A DNA stretch of 64,000 bases from JAVMKJ01 sp031732855 (lineage in GTDB: Bacteria; Pseudomonadota; Gammaproteobacteria; Competibacterales; Competibacteraceae), in assembly GCA_031732855.1 (NCBI GenBank), contig JAVMKJ010000150.1, positions 1 to 64,000 on the forward strand, in the 5' to 3' direction. The notes under the pieces are model-generated. The model saw only the letters and a program-made list of their open reading frames with translations. It made no database searches and was not told where the DNA came from. Shown here in pieces: positions 49,240 to 58,334 of the stretch (position 1 is the first letter of the stretch; each line of letters starts with the position of its first letter). The position numbers were made by a program, and so were the translations under genes.

Positions 49240-50499
49240 TTATCCCGCGGTCCGGCGGATGCGCGCGCCCAGATGCGACAGCTTCTCCTCGATGCAGTCG
49301 TAGCCGCGGTCGATGTGGTAAATGCGGTCCACGACCGTGTCGCCGTCCGCGACCAGCGCCGCCAGGATCAGGCTGGCCGAGGCGCGCAGGTCGGTGGCCA
49401 TCACCGGCGCCCCGGTCAGTTTGGGGACGCCGATGCTGACGGCGGTGTTGCCTTCCAGTTCGATTTGCGCGCCCATCCGGTGCAGTTCCTGGACGTGCAT
49501 GAAACGGTTCTCGAACACCGTCTCGGTGATCATGCCGACGCCCTCGGCGACGGCGTTGAGAGCGACGAACTGCGCCTGCATGTCGGTGGGGAAAGCGGGG
49601 TAGGGCGCGGTGCGGATGCGCACGGCCTTGGGCCGGCCACCGTTCATGTCGACTTCGATCCAGTCGGGACCGGTGTTGACCCAGACGCCGGCTTCCTCGA
49701 GTTTGAGCAGGACCGCCTCCAGATTCTCCGGGCGGGTATCCTTGACTTTGACCCGGCCGCCGGTGATCACGCCGGCGAGCAGATAGGTGCCGGTTTCGAT
49801 GCGATCCGGCAGCACCTGATAGCGGGTGCCGTTGAGGCGTTCGACGCCTTGTACCACCACGGTGTCGGTTCCGGCCCCCTCGATCCGGGCACCCATGGCA
49901 TTCAGGCATTCGGCCAGATCCACTACTTCCGGCTCGCGGGCGGCGTTCTCGATGATGGTCGTGCCCCGAGCCAGGGCGGCGGCCATCAGCAGGTTTTCAG
50001 TGCCGGTCACCGTGACCAGATCCAGGACGATGTGTGCCCCTTTCAGGCGGCCGGCGCTGGCGCGAATGTAGCCGTTCTCGACCCTGATATCGGCGCCCAT
50101 CGCCTCCAGGCCCTTGATGTGAAGGTTCACCGGTCGCGAGCCGATGGCGCATCCGCCGGGGAGCGAGACCTCGGCCTGGCCGAAGCGGGCCAGCAGTGGT
50201 CCCAACACCAGAATCGAGGCGCGCATGGTTCGCACCAGTTCGTAGGGTGCCTGGAAACTCTGGATCGGGCGCGGGTCCACCTGGATGTTCATCTTCTCGT
50301 CCACTACCAGATCCACGCCCATGCGGCCCAGAAGTTCCATGGTGGTGGTGACATCCTGCAAGTGAGGAACGTTGCGGATGGTGACCGGCCCGTCGGCCAG
50401 GAGGGTGGCGGCCAGGATTGGCAGCACGGCGTTCTTGGCGCCGGAGGCCCGCAGTTCGCCCTGCAGGGGAACTCCTCCGTTGATGATCAACTTGCTCAT
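49240..50499 (-). CDS. murA: UDP-N-acetylglucosamine 1-carboxyvinyltransferase MurA
   Basis: 419 aa from ATG 50499. First committed step of peptidoglycan synthesis. N-terminal SKLIINGGVPLQGELRASGA with KNAVLP, and active-site loop LPGGCAIGSRPV with the Cys that fosfomycin modifies. The frame is open further upstream through ibaG in antiphase. Confidence 0.98.
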   Translation of the reverse strand: MSKLIINGGVPLQGELRASGAKNAVLPILAATLLADGPVTIRNVPHLQDVTTTMELLGRMGVDLVVDEKMNIQVDPRPIQSFQAPYELVRTMRASILVLGPLLARFGQAEVSLPGGCAIGSRPVNLHIKGLEAMGADIRVENGYIRASAGRLKGAHIVLDLVTVTGTENLLMAAALARGTTIIENAAREPEVVDLAECLNAMGARIEGAGTDTVVVQGVERLNGTRYQVLPDRIETGTYLLAGVITGGRVKVKDTRPENLEAVLLKLEEAGVWVNTGPDWIEVDMNGGRPKAVRIRTAPYPAFPTDMQAQFVALNAVAEGVGMITETVFENRFMHVQELHRMGAQIELEGNTAVSIGVPKLTGAPVMATDLRASASLILAALVADGDTVVDRIYHIDRGYDCIEEKLSHLGARIRRTAG

Positions 50500-50518
50500 G
50501 AAGGCATCGTTCCTGGCA

Positions 50519-50764
50519 TCAGGATGGCAGTTTTCGCCAGGCATCCGGCGTATAGGTCTTGAGGGACAGGGCGTGGATTTCCTCGCGTTCCATCCTCCCG
50601 CCCAGGGCCGCGTACACCAGTCGGTGCTGCTGCACCAGCGATTGGCCGACGAAATGATCGCTGACGACCACGGCTTCAAAATGGGCGCCGTCATCGCCGC
50701 GGACCAGGACCCGCGCGCCCGGCAAATGTTCCTCGATCAGACGCTCGATCTCTTGAGCTTGCAT
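50519..50764 (-). CDS. ibaG: BolA-family protein IbaG (YrbA)
   Basis: 81 aa from ATG 50764. BolA fold with FVGQSLVQQHRLVYAALGG and a conserved C-terminal HALSLKTYTPDAW. Works with monothiol glutaredoxins in iron-sulfur handling. Located between mlaB and murA as in other gammaproteobacteria. Confidence 0.95.
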   Translation of the reverse strand: MQAQEIERLIEEHLPGARVLVRGDDGAHFEAVVVSDHFVGQSLVQQHRLVYAALGGRMEREEIHALSLKTYTPDAWRKLPS

Positions 50765-50851
50765 GATGCAACCCACTGTTTGACTGGCTAACGAACGGTA
50801 GAACCAGCACGGAATACGACTGAAAACCAGGTGAGGCGGCAAGTTTTGCCG

Positions 50852-51148
50852 TCAGGTGATCGGTAGTACCGTTTCCAGATCGGCGACCTCGATGATCGCT
50901 CGCATCTGTGCCGGGACATGGACGAAAACCGGTTCCCACCGGTGGCGGCGGGCTTGGCGCAGCCATCCCACCAGCAAAGCCACTCCGGCGCTGTTGGAGC
51001 GGTGAATTTCGCCCAGGTCGATCCGGCGGATCGGTTCGGCCAGGAACAGCGATCCGGCCGTTTCCCACAAGTCCGCGACCGAGTCGAAGTCCAGTTCGCC
51101 CTGAACGCGCAGAGTATCACCGTCGCGACTCACCGTCGCCTTGGCCAT
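50852..51148 (-). CDS. mlaB: STAS-domain protein MlaB
   Basis: 98 aa, one STAS domain: LRVQGELDFDSVADLW, then IDLGEIHRSNSAGVALLVGW with the conserved Ser. Cytoplasmic subunit that stabilises the MlaFE transporter. TGATG coupling with mlaC. Confidence 0.93.
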   Translation of the reverse strand: MAKATVSRDGDTLRVQGELDFDSVADLWETAGSLFLAEPIRRIDLGEIHRSNSAGVALLVGWLRQARRHRWEPVFVHVPAQMRAIIEVADLETVLPIT

Positions 51149-51756
51149 CAGCGGCCGCTCCGCGCATTGCGCTGCTGGAGATCGGCGATCACCGCGTCGA
51201 TGCCGCTGTCGCGGATCTGGCCGACGAAAGTGCCGCGGTAGTTGGTGACCAGGCTGACGCCGTCCACGGTCACGTCGTAGACCTTCCAGGCATCGTTGTT
51301 GAGATGCATGCTGTAGTTGATCTGAATCGACTGGCCGGTTTTCGGCCGGACCTCGGTCCTGATCGTGGCCTCGTTGCCATCCGCCGCGCTCGGTTGCGGC
51401 GGCACCCGGATGTCCTCGTCCGCGTACTCCAGCAGGGCTTTGGCGTAGGTTCGGACCAGCAGGGTGCGGAATTCCTCGGTGAAACGGCGGCGCTGCTCGG
51501 GAGTGGCCTGCTGCCAGGCCCGGCCCAGCACCCAGCGCGACATCAGTTCAAAATCGAAATTCGGCAGCACGATCTGATCGACCAGCTCGTAAATCCGGCT
51601 GGAATCCTGCCGGAGCGTCGCGCTGTTTTTACGCAAGGCGTCGATCATTCGCGCCGAGGTTTCCTGGACGACTTCCTGAGGGGGTTTGACGGCGGCCCAG
51701 AGCGCGCCGCTCGCCACCACGAGCAATAGAAAACCGAGTGCAATTGCTTTCTTCAT
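51148..51756 (-). CDS. mlaC: Periplasmic phospholipid shuttle MlaC
   Basis: 202 aa from ATG 51756. Signal peptide (about 1-22), then the Tol-Tol-Ttg2 domain: PNFDFELMSRWVLGRAWQQA, FRTLLVRTYAKAL, and VYDVTVDGVSLVTNYRGTF. Carries phospholipid between the outer membrane and MlaD. An in-frame start ten codons earlier is less likely. Confidence 0.95.
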   Translation of the reverse strand: MKKAIALGFLLLVVASGALWAAVKPPQEVVQETSARMIDALRKNSATLRQDSSRIYELVDQIVLPNFDFELMSRWVLGRAWQQATPEQRRRFTEEFRTLLVRTYAKALLEYADEDIRVPPQPSAADGNEATIRTEVRPKTGQSIQINYSMHLNNDAWKVYDVTVDGVSLVTNYRGTFVGQIRDSGIDAVIADLQQRNARSGR

Positions 51757-51816
51757 TTGAATCCGAAACTCCTCAGCAATAACCACCGTTCGCCGCCGGC
51801 CAGACGCTCGACAGGC

Positions 51817-52302
51817 TCAGGGCGTCTTGGCCGGCGGCGCGTCACCCGACGCGGCGTTGGTGAGCATCCGCCCGATCAGCTTTTCCAGCACCAGGGCCGA
51901 CTGGGTCAGCTTGAGGGTACTGCCGTTCTTAAGATGGTCGTCCATGCCGCCCGGTTCCAGCCCGACGTACTGTTCGCCCAGTACCCCCGAGGTCAGGATG
52001 CTGGCGCTGGAATCCACCGGCAGTTGGTCGTATTTGGGATCGATGGACAAGGTGACCACCGCTTGGTAGCTGCGCGTATCGAGGTCGATGCCGGCCACCC
52101 GGCCGATGCGCACGCCGCCCAGCGTGACCGGGGCGCGGACCTTGAGGCCGCCGATATTCTCGAAGCGCGCGGTGATCCTGTAACCCTTGTCCTCGCCCAA
52201 TTCGGCGATATTGCTGACCTTCATCGCCAGCATGAAAAAGGCGGCCAGCCCCAGGGCGACGAAGATCCCGACCGCCAGCTCCAGTTTTTTGAGGGTGCCC
52301 AT
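51817..52302 (-). CDS. mlaD: MCE-domain protein MlaD
   Basis: 161 aa. N-terminal TM (about 7-25), then one MCE domain (RITARFENIGGLKVRAPVTL, GGVRIGRVAGI, TSGVLGEQYVGLEPG) and a helical tail that forms the hexamer pore. Binds phospholipid at the inner membrane. Confidence 0.97.
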   Translation of the reverse strand: MGTLKKLELAVGIFVALGLAAFFMLAMKVSNIAELGEDKGYRITARFENIGGLKVRAPVTLGGVRIGRVAGIDLDTRSYQAVVTLSIDPKYDQLPVDSSASILTSGVLGEQYVGLEPGGMDDHLKNGSTLKLTQSALVLEKLIGRMLTNAASGDAPPAKTP

Positions 52303-52307
52303 TGTGC

Positions 52308-53090
52308 TTAAACTCCAAAAAAGATGGCGGTCAACACGAAATCCAGGGCCAGCACCACCAAGGCGGTATTGACCACGGTGCGGGTGGTCGCCAGGCTGAT
52401 GCCCTCCGATGTCGGTATCGCGTCGTAGCCTTCGAAGACCGCGATCCAGTTGGCCACCCAGCCAAACGCCACGCTCTTGACGACCACGCCGTTGATCACG
52501 TCGTCGACCAGCCCCACCGCCGCCTGCATCTGCGACCAGAAGGCGCCGCTGTCCACGCCGAGTTGTTTCACGGCGACGAAGTAGCCGCCCAGAATACCGA
52601 TGGCGGTGAAGATGCCGGCAAGCAACGGCATGGCGATGAAGCCGGCGACGAAACGCGGCGCGAAGACCCGGGCGAACGGGTCCACCGCCATCATCTGCAT
52701 GGCGGCGAGCTGCTCGGTGGCTTTCATCAGGCCGATTTCCGCCGTGACCGCCGAACCCGCCCGCGCCGCGTAGAGCAGCGCCGCCAGCACTGGTCCCAGT
52801 TCCCGCACCAGCGACAGGGCCACGACCGTACCCAGGCTCGACGTCGCGCCGAAATCCACCAGGTTCGCGTAGCCCTGCAAACCCAGCACCATGCCCACGA
52901 ACAGGCCGGACATGGCAATGATCGGCAGGGACAGCACGCCCACCGAATAAAGCTGTTTGATGATCAGGCCAGGCCGCCTGCTCAGCGGAACCAGAGCGCT
53001 CAGTAGCCGCAGCAGGAACAAGGTCGCCCGCCCCAGACGATTCAGCCAGCGCAGCGTCGATCGCCCCAGCCGTTGCAAGCCGTCAATCAC
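52308..53090 (-). CDS. mlaE: Lipid asymmetry ABC permease MlaE
   Basis: 260 aa from GTG 53090, overlapping the mlaF stop by 8 nt; this gives the standard MlaE length. About five to six TM helices; MSGLFVGMVLGLQGY and SLVRELGPVLAALLYAARAG are conserved. The frame is open about 53 codons upstream in mlaF antiphase. Membrane core of MlaFEDB. Confidence 0.96.
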   Translation of the reverse strand: MIDGLQRLGRSTLRWLNRLGRATLFLLRLLSALVPLSRRPGLIIKQLYSVGVLSLPIIAMSGLFVGMVLGLQGYANLVDFGATSSLGTVVALSLVRELGPVLAALLYAARAGSAVTAEIGLMKATEQLAAMQMMAVDPFARVFAPRFVAGFIAMPLLAGIFTAIGILGGYFVAVKQLGVDSGAFWSQMQAAVGLVDDVINGVVVKSVAFGWVANWIAVFEGYDAIPTSEGISLATTRTVVNTALVVLALDFVLTAIFFGV

Positions 53091-53937
53091 CGGACGGCTC
53101 CTTTCCCAGCGACAGGTCCCCGGCATACGGCGGCGCGGGATAATGGAAGCACATCGGGCCATCGGGCAGGGCGTGCAGGAACTGTTCGACCCAGGCCGAA
53201 CTGGAACGTTCCAGCGCTTCCGGCGTGCCGTGATCCACGACCAGACCATCGGAAATGAGGTAGATGTAATCGGCGATGGAGGCCGTTTCCCTGACGTCGT
53301 GGGAGACGATGATGCTGGTCAGCCCCAACGCGTCGTTGAGCGTGCGAATCAGCTTGATCAACACGCCCATCGTGATGGGGTCCTGGCCGGAGAAGGGTTC
53401 GTCGTACATGATCATCATCGGGTCCAGGGCGATGGCTCGCGCCAGCGCCGCCCGTCGCGCCATGCCGCCGGACAGCTCGCTCGGCATCAAATCGCGCGCC
53501 CCGCGCAACCCAACCGCTTCCAGCTTCATCAGCACCAGCGTGCGAATCAGGTTTTCCGGCAGGCGGGTATGTTCGCGCAGCGGGAAGGCGACGTTGTCGA
53601 ACACGGTTAAATCGGTGAACAGCGCGCCGCTCTGGAACAGCATGCTCATGCGTTTGCGCAACTGGTACAGTTCCTTGCGGCCGAGTTCGTGGACGCAGGC
53701 TCCGTCCACTTCGATCCGGCCGGCGTCGGGCCGGATTTGGCCGCCGATCAGCCGCAGCAGCGTGGTTTTGCCGGCACCGCTCGGTCCCATGATGGCCGTG
53801 ATCCCGCCGCGCGGAATATCCAAATCCACGTTTTGAAAAATGACGCGGTCGCCACGGCGGAACGACAGGCCGCGCATGGTTACCAGGGGATCGTCGCGGG
53901 ACGGCGCGGTGCCTGAGGGGGAAGCGATGAAGGACAT
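53083..53937 (-). CDS. mlaF: Lipid asymmetry ABC ATPase MlaF
   Basis: 284 aa. Walker A GPSGAGKTT (about 51-59), signature LSGGMARR, Walker B MIMYDEPFSGQDP, switch His in VSHD. C-terminal extension of about 30 residues (FLHALPDGPMCFHYP) follows the conserved handle seen in MlaF. First gene of the long minus-strand transcript. Confidence 0.97.
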   Translation of the reverse strand: MSFIASPSGTAPSRDDPLVTMRGLSFRRGDRVIFQNVDLDIPRGGITAIMGPSGAGKTTLLRLIGGQIRPDAGRIEVDGACVHELGRKELYQLRKRMSMLFQSGALFTDLTVFDNVAFPLREHTRLPENLIRTLVLMKLEAVGLRGARDLMPSELSGGMARRAALARAIALDPMMIMYDEPFSGQDPITMGVLIKLIRTLNDALGLTSIIVSHDVRETASIADYIYLISDGLVVDHGTPEALERSSSAWVEQFLHALPDGPMCFHYPAPPYAGDLSLGKEPSGD

Positions 53938-54242
53938 CCTGGTGCGAAATCGTTGAGAACAGCGGCGGGTGACTTTTTGATGAAGTACAATAGTGTCCGG
54001 TCAAGCCGCCGGCAAGTCAAATGGCGATTGCCTGATTTGGCCGGCGGTTGCGCGGATGAGCGTGGCAATTGCCGGCATATGTGACTATCCTTGCGGGCGG
54101 TACGGATCGGTTTGTTATCCGGCTGATGATTCCCTCTGGCGAAGGCTTTGCGGGCCGGCCGGCGCTAAACGGGATGGCCCATTCCTGGCGAAGCCGGGCA
54201 GGTCCGGCATTTCCTCAACCCAATTAATACGAAGGTAGGATC
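53938..54242. other. Divergent regulatory gap between mlaF and ppdK
   Basis: 305 bp with no plausible gene. It must contain the mla promoter (minus strand) and the ppdK promoter (plus strand). TTGACT and TTGACC hexamers occur on the minus strand near 54000-54020 but without a -10 at proper spacing. ppdK has AGGTAGGA just before its ATG. Confidence 0.4.
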
Positions 54243-56996
54243 ATGGCGAAGAAGTATATCTACAAGTACACCGAAGGCGATGGTAAGAACAAAATGCTGC
54301 TGGGCGGCAAGGGCGCCAACCTCTGCGAAATGACGCAGATCGGCCTGCGGGTGCCGCCGGGCTTCGTGATCACCACCGAAGCCTGTCTGGACTACATCGC
54401 CAGCAACCGCCTGCCCGAGGGCTTGATGGGGAACGTGCGGGAGAACATGGCCTGGCTGGAGCAGCAGACCGGCAAGCAGTTTGGCGGCGCCGTCAATCCG
54501 CTGTTGGTGTCGGTTCGCTCCGGTTCCGCCATGTCCATGCCGGGCATGATGGACACGATCCTGAACCTCGGTCTGAACGAAACCACCCTCGCCGGCTTGA
54601 TCAAGCTGACCGGCAACGAGCGCTTCGGCTACGATGCCTACCGCCGCTTCATCCAGTTGTTCGGCAAGATCGCGCTGGGCATCGACGACCATTATTTCGA
54701 CGAGCACTTCGAGGCGATCAAGCGTCGGGCCGGCGTTAAGGTCGACTTGGGCCTGAACGCGGAAGACCTCCGCGACATCGGCCAGTTGTTCCTGCAGGTG
54801 GTTCAGGAACAGACCGGTCGACCCTTCCCGCAAGACCCCTACGAACAACTGGAACTGGCCATCAAGGCGGTGTTCAACTCCTGGATGGGCCAGCGCGCGG
54901 TCGATTACCGCCGCGAGTTCAAGATCACCCCGGACATGGCCAACGGCACGGCGGTCAACGTGGTGACCATGGTGTTCGGCAACATGGGCAACGACTGCTC
55001 CACCGGCGTCGGCTTCACCCGCGACCCCGGCACCGGCGAGAACGTGATGTACGGCGAATACCTGGTCAACGCCCAGGGCGAGGACGTGGTGGCCGGCATT
55101 CGCACGCCCAAGCCGGTCGCGGCGATGAAGGACGAAATGCCGGACCTGTACCGGCAACTGGTGGACCTGCGCAACAAGCTGGAAGGTCATTACCACGAAG
55201 TGCAGGACTACGAGTACACCATCGAGAAAGGCGTCCTGTACTGCCTGCAGACCCGCAACGGCAAGATGAACGCGCAGGCCATGGTGCGCAGCTCGGTGGA
55301 AATGGCGAACGAAGGTCTGATCAGCCGCGAGAAGGCGCTGCTGCGGATCGACCCCGAGTCGCTGGAACAGATGATGTTCCCGCAATTGGACCCGAAACAG
55401 AAAGTCGCGCCGGCCTCCCAGGGCATGGGCGCCTCGCCGGGCGCGGCCTCCGGCAAGATCGTGTTCGACGCCGATACCGCCGTGAAGCGCGGGCGCGGCG
55501 CCGGCGAGAAAATCATCCTGGTGCGCGAGGAGACCAAGCCGGAAGATATTCACGGCTTCTTCGCGGCGGTCGGCATCCTCACCAGTCGCGGCGGCAAGAC
55601 CTCGCACGCGGCGGTGGTGGCGCGCGGCATGGGCAAGCCCTGCGTGGTGGGCGCGGAAGATATTCTGGTCAACGTGCACCAGCGCCAGGCGATCATCGGC
55701 GACAAGGTGCTGCACGAAGGCGATGTCGTCACCATCGACGGCGGCACCGGGCGGGTGTTCCTCGGTGAAGTGCCGACGGTCGAGCCGGAGTTCACCCCGG
55801 AACTGCGCACCCTGCTCGGTTGGGCCGATGAAATCGCCACCCTCAAGGTGATGGCGAACGCGGACACCCCGGATGCCGCCCAGCGCGCGTCCAACTACGG
55901 CGCCATGGGCATCGGCCTGTGCCGCACCGAGCGGATGTTCAACGCCAAGGAACGGTTGCCCATCGTGCTGGAGATGATCCTGGCCGAGACCACCGAGGAC
56001 CGCGAAGCCGCCCTGGCCAAGCTGCTGCCGATGCAGCGCGGCGACTTCAAGGAAATCTTCCGGGTGATGGCGCCGCGGCCGGTCACCGTCCGCCTGCTCG
56101 ATCCGCCGATTCACGAGTTCCTGCCGTCCGAGCAGACCCTGATCGACGATATCGAGCATCTGCGCCATCTGCGCCAGACCGCGCAGGGTCTGGAAGCGAT
56201 CAGCCAGATTCTCAGTCAGGTCAACCCGAAGGCCGTCGAGCAGTTGGGCATCCTGAACGACAGCCATCTGGTCTCCGACGTGCTGGCCAAGAAGGAGGAA
56301 ATCCTGCAGAAGGCTCGCGCCCTGCACGAAATCAACCCGATGCTGGGCCATCGCGGCGTCCGTCTCGGTCTGACCTATCCCGAAATTTACAAGATGCAGA
56401 TTCGCGCCATTCTGGAAGCGGCGGCGGAGTGCATCCAGGAAAGGGTGAACGTGCACCCGGAAATCATGGTGCCGCAGGTCTGCACGAAGGAAGAGTTGGT
56501 GCGGGTGAAGGCGCTGGTGGACGAGGTGCTGCCCGAGGTCGAGGCCAAGTACGCGGTCAAGGTGCATTTCGAGTTCGGGACCATGATGGAAGTCGTGCGG
56601 GCCTGCCTGCGCGCCGAGGAGATTGCCGGCGTGGCCGAATTCTTCTCCTTCGGCACCAACGACCTCACCCAGGCCACGTTCTCGTTCTCCCGCGAAGACG
56701 CCGAGAACAAGTTCCTGCCGTTCTACAACACCCAGGGCATCCTCAAGGACAACCCGTTCGAGGCGCTGGACACGGCGGGCGTGGGCCAGTTGATGTCGTT
56801 CGCGGTGGAAAACGGGCGCAAGGCCCGCGCCGGTCTGAAGGTCGGCATCTGCGGCGAGCAGGGCGGCCATCCGCGCTCGATGCGGTTCTGCCACTACGCC
56901 AACCTGACCTACGTGTCCTGCTCTTCGCCGCGCGTGCCGATCGCCCGGCTGGCGGCGGCGCACGCCAAGCTGCTGGAAGGGAACTATCAGCCGTAA
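54243..56996 (+). CDS. ppdK: Pyruvate, phosphate dikinase
   Basis: 917 aa. Interconverts pyruvate, ATP and Pi with PEP, AMP and PPi. N-terminal ATP-grasp (LLGGKGANLCEMTQIGLRVP), central phosphohistidine domain with catalytic His in GGKTSHAAVVARGMGKPCVV, C-terminal TIM barrel with GTNDLTQATFSFSREDAENK and catalytic CGEQGGHPRSM. Slightly longer than the usual 870-890 aa. Stands alone between divergent and repeat DNA. It could serve gluconeogenesis or PPi-linked glycolysis. Confidence 0.97.
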   Translation: MAKKYIYKYTEGDGKNKMLLGGKGANLCEMTQIGLRVPPGFVITTEACLDYIASNRLPEGLMGNVRENMAWLEQQTGKQFGGAVNPLLVSVRSGSAMSMPGMMDTILNLGLNETTLAGLIKLTGNERFGYDAYRRFIQLFGKIALGIDDHYFDEHFEAIKRRAGVKVDLGLNAEDLRDIGQLFLQVVQEQTGRPFPQDPYEQLELAIKAVFNSWMGQRAVDYRREFKITPDMANGTAVNVVTMVFGNMGNDCSTGVGFTRDPGTGENVMYGEYLVNAQGEDVVAGIRTPKPVAAMKDEMPDLYRQLVDLRNKLEGHYHEVQDYEYTIEKGVLYCLQTRNGKMNAQAMVRSSVEMANEGLISREKALLRIDPESLEQMMFPQLDPKQKVAPASQGMGASPGAASGKIVFDADTAVKRGRGAGEKIILVREETKPEDIHGFFAAVGILTSRGGKTSHAAVVARGMGKPCVVGAEDILVNVHQRQAIIGDKVLHEGDVVTIDGGTGRVFLGEVPTVEPEFTPELRTLLGWADEIATLKVMANADTPDAAQRASNYGAMGIGLCRTERMFNAKERLPIVLEMILAETTEDREAALAKLLPMQRGDFKEIFRVMAPRPVTVRLLDPPIHEFLPSEQTLIDDIEHLRHLRQTAQGLEAISQILSQVNPKAVEQLGILNDSHLVSDVLAKKEEILQKARALHEINPMLGHRGVRLGLTYPEIYKMQIRAILEAAAECIQERVNVHPEIMVPQVCTKEELVRVKALVDEVLPEVEAKYAVKVHFEFGTMMEVVRACLRAEEIAGVAEFFSFGTNDLTQATFSFSREDAENKFLPFYNTQGILKDNPFEALDTAGVGQLMSFAVENGRKARAGLKVGICGEQGGHPRSMRFCHYANLTYVSCSSPRVPIARLAAAHAKLLEGNYQP

Positions 56997-57007
56997 GGGG
57001 TTGATGG

Positions 57008-57036
57008 ACCGGCGGTGTGAATTTCGCGCCGCCGGT
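57008..57036 (+). terminator. Hairpin after ppdK
   Basis: ACCGGCGG / CCGCCGGT stem with a 13-nt loop twelve bases after the ppdK stop codon. There is no T-tract, so termination is only probable. Confidence 0.5.
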
Positions 57037-57106
57037 TGAGGTACACCAGGGGCGGCTACGGTCGCCCTTGTTCTTTTACGCGAACCGGGATTTCCATTTC
57101 AGCTAA

Positions 57107-57217
57107 GGGCCTGTCCAAAAACAAGTGAAACAAGTCATGATCGTCAGCCATAGTCAGCAAAAATCACTTCTTTTGCTACTGACGCAAAAGTTGTTGCAGT
57201 TATTTTTGGACAGGCCC
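57107..57217. mobile_element. MITE, copy D (111 bp)
   Basis: Ends GGGCCTGTCCAAAAAC and, reverse complement of the right end, GGGCCTGTCCAAAAAT; flanked by TAA on both sides (57104-57106 and 57218-57220), a perfect 3-bp target duplication. The interior is AT-rich and lacks the large palindrome found in the other copies. Only 33 bp separate it from copy B. Confidence 0.8.
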
Positions 57218-57250
57218 TAATTCTGGTTTGGGTGATCGATTCCCTTATCA

Positions 57251-57382
57251 GAGGCTGTCTAAAAACTAATTTGTTGATTGTGGGAGCGGCCTTGGCCGCG
57301 ATATGAGGGTCAGCCATCGCGGCCAAGGCCGCTCCCACATATAAGTTATTGATTTAATAATATTCAGTTTTTAGACAGCTTC
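57251..57382. mobile_element. MITE, copy B (132 bp)
   Basis: Identical over all 132 bases, and in the same orientation, to copy A at 56-187. Flanked by TCA on both sides (57248-57250 and 57383-57385). Together with copy D it fills most of the roughly 440-bp gene-free stretch between ppdK and the metalloprotease gene. Confidence 0.88.
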
Positions 57383-57433
57383 TCAGTCAATACGACGAGG
57401 GACGACATACGGTAATCCAAAAGCGAGGTTTCC

Positions 57434-58282
57434 ATGCGCTGGAGAAATGGTAGGGAAAGCAGCAACGTCGAGGATAGACGAGGTCTGCGAGCCGCGCCCA
57501 CCATTGCGGGCGGTGGTATCGGCACCATCATCCTCGTACTCGTTGCCATGTATTTTGGCATCGACCCCAGTATGTTGCTGCAAAGCGGATCACCAAGCGG
57601 CGCTCCATCCCAGCAGTCGGTTCAGATATCCTCCGCGGGTGACGAATTGCGCAAGTTTGTCTCGGTTGTTCTGGCCGACACCGAAGATACCTGGCATGAC
57701 CTGTTTCGTCGGATGGGCGGGACTTACCAGGAACCGAAGCTGGTACTGTTCTCGGGCGCGGTACAATCGGCGTGCGGATTTGCCCAGGCTGCCGTCGGTC
57801 CGTTTTACTGTCCGGGGGACCGCAAGGTTTATATCGATTTGGGCTTTTTCGAAGAACTCAACAATCGCTTCCGCGCTCCCGGCGATTTTGCCCAAGCCTA
57901 CGTGATCGCGCACGAAATCGGGCATCACGTCCAAAATCTGCTGGGCATTTCGGACAAGGTCGAGTCTCTGCGCGGTCGCGCCAGCGCGGCGGAATCCAAC
58001 GCCTTGTCGGTACGCCTGGAATTGCAGGCGGATTGTTTTGCCGGAGTTTGGGCCTATCATGCCCACAAAGCTCGCCAGATTCTGGAAGCGGGCGATGTCG
58101 AAGAAGGATTGAACGCGGCCAGCGCCATCGGCGACGACCGCCTGCAAATGCAGGCGAGAGGTTATGTAGCGCCGGATTCCTTCACGCACGGCAGTTCCGC
58201 GCAACGGGTGCGCTGGTTCAAACGCGGCATCGCCGGTGGGGATCCGCGCCAGTGCGACACCTTCAATACGGCACAATTGTAG
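57434..58282 (+). CDS. ypfJ: YpfJ-type neutral zinc metallopeptidase
   Basis: 282 aa. Cytoplasmic N-terminus (MRWRNGRESSNVEDRRG), one TM (about 27-47), then the metallopeptidase domain with zinc motif HEIGHHVQNLLG (HExxH), CGFAQAAVGPFYCPGD and DRKVYIDLGFFEELN. Third ligand region is in LELQADCFAGVWAYHA. Substrate unknown. Starts 52 bp after MITE copy B, so the element may supply or disturb its promoter. Confidence 0.93.
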   Translation: MRWRNGRESSNVEDRRGLRAAPTIAGGGIGTIILVLVAMYFGIDPSMLLQSGSPSGAPSQQSVQISSAGDELRKFVSVVLADTEDTWHDLFRRMGGTYQEPKLVLFSGAVQSACGFAQAAVGPFYCPGDRKVYIDLGFFEELNNRFRAPGDFAQAYVIAHEIGHHVQNLLGISDKVESLRGRASAAESNALSVRLELQADCFAGVWAYHAHKARQILEAGDVEEGLNAASAIGDDRLQMQARGYVAPDSFTHGSSAQRVRWFKRGIAGGDPRQCDTFNTAQL

Positions 58283-58334
58283 GCAAGCCGCCACCGTCGC
58301 CCCAATCCGTTCGTTATCCGCCCTGGAGATAATA

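Noticed and set aside
54165..56963. Minus-strand open frame of more than 900 codons opposite ppdK
   Set aside because: The plus strand is a complete, highly conserved pyruvate phosphate dikinase; the antisense product is His/Gly/Arg-rich without family resemblance.
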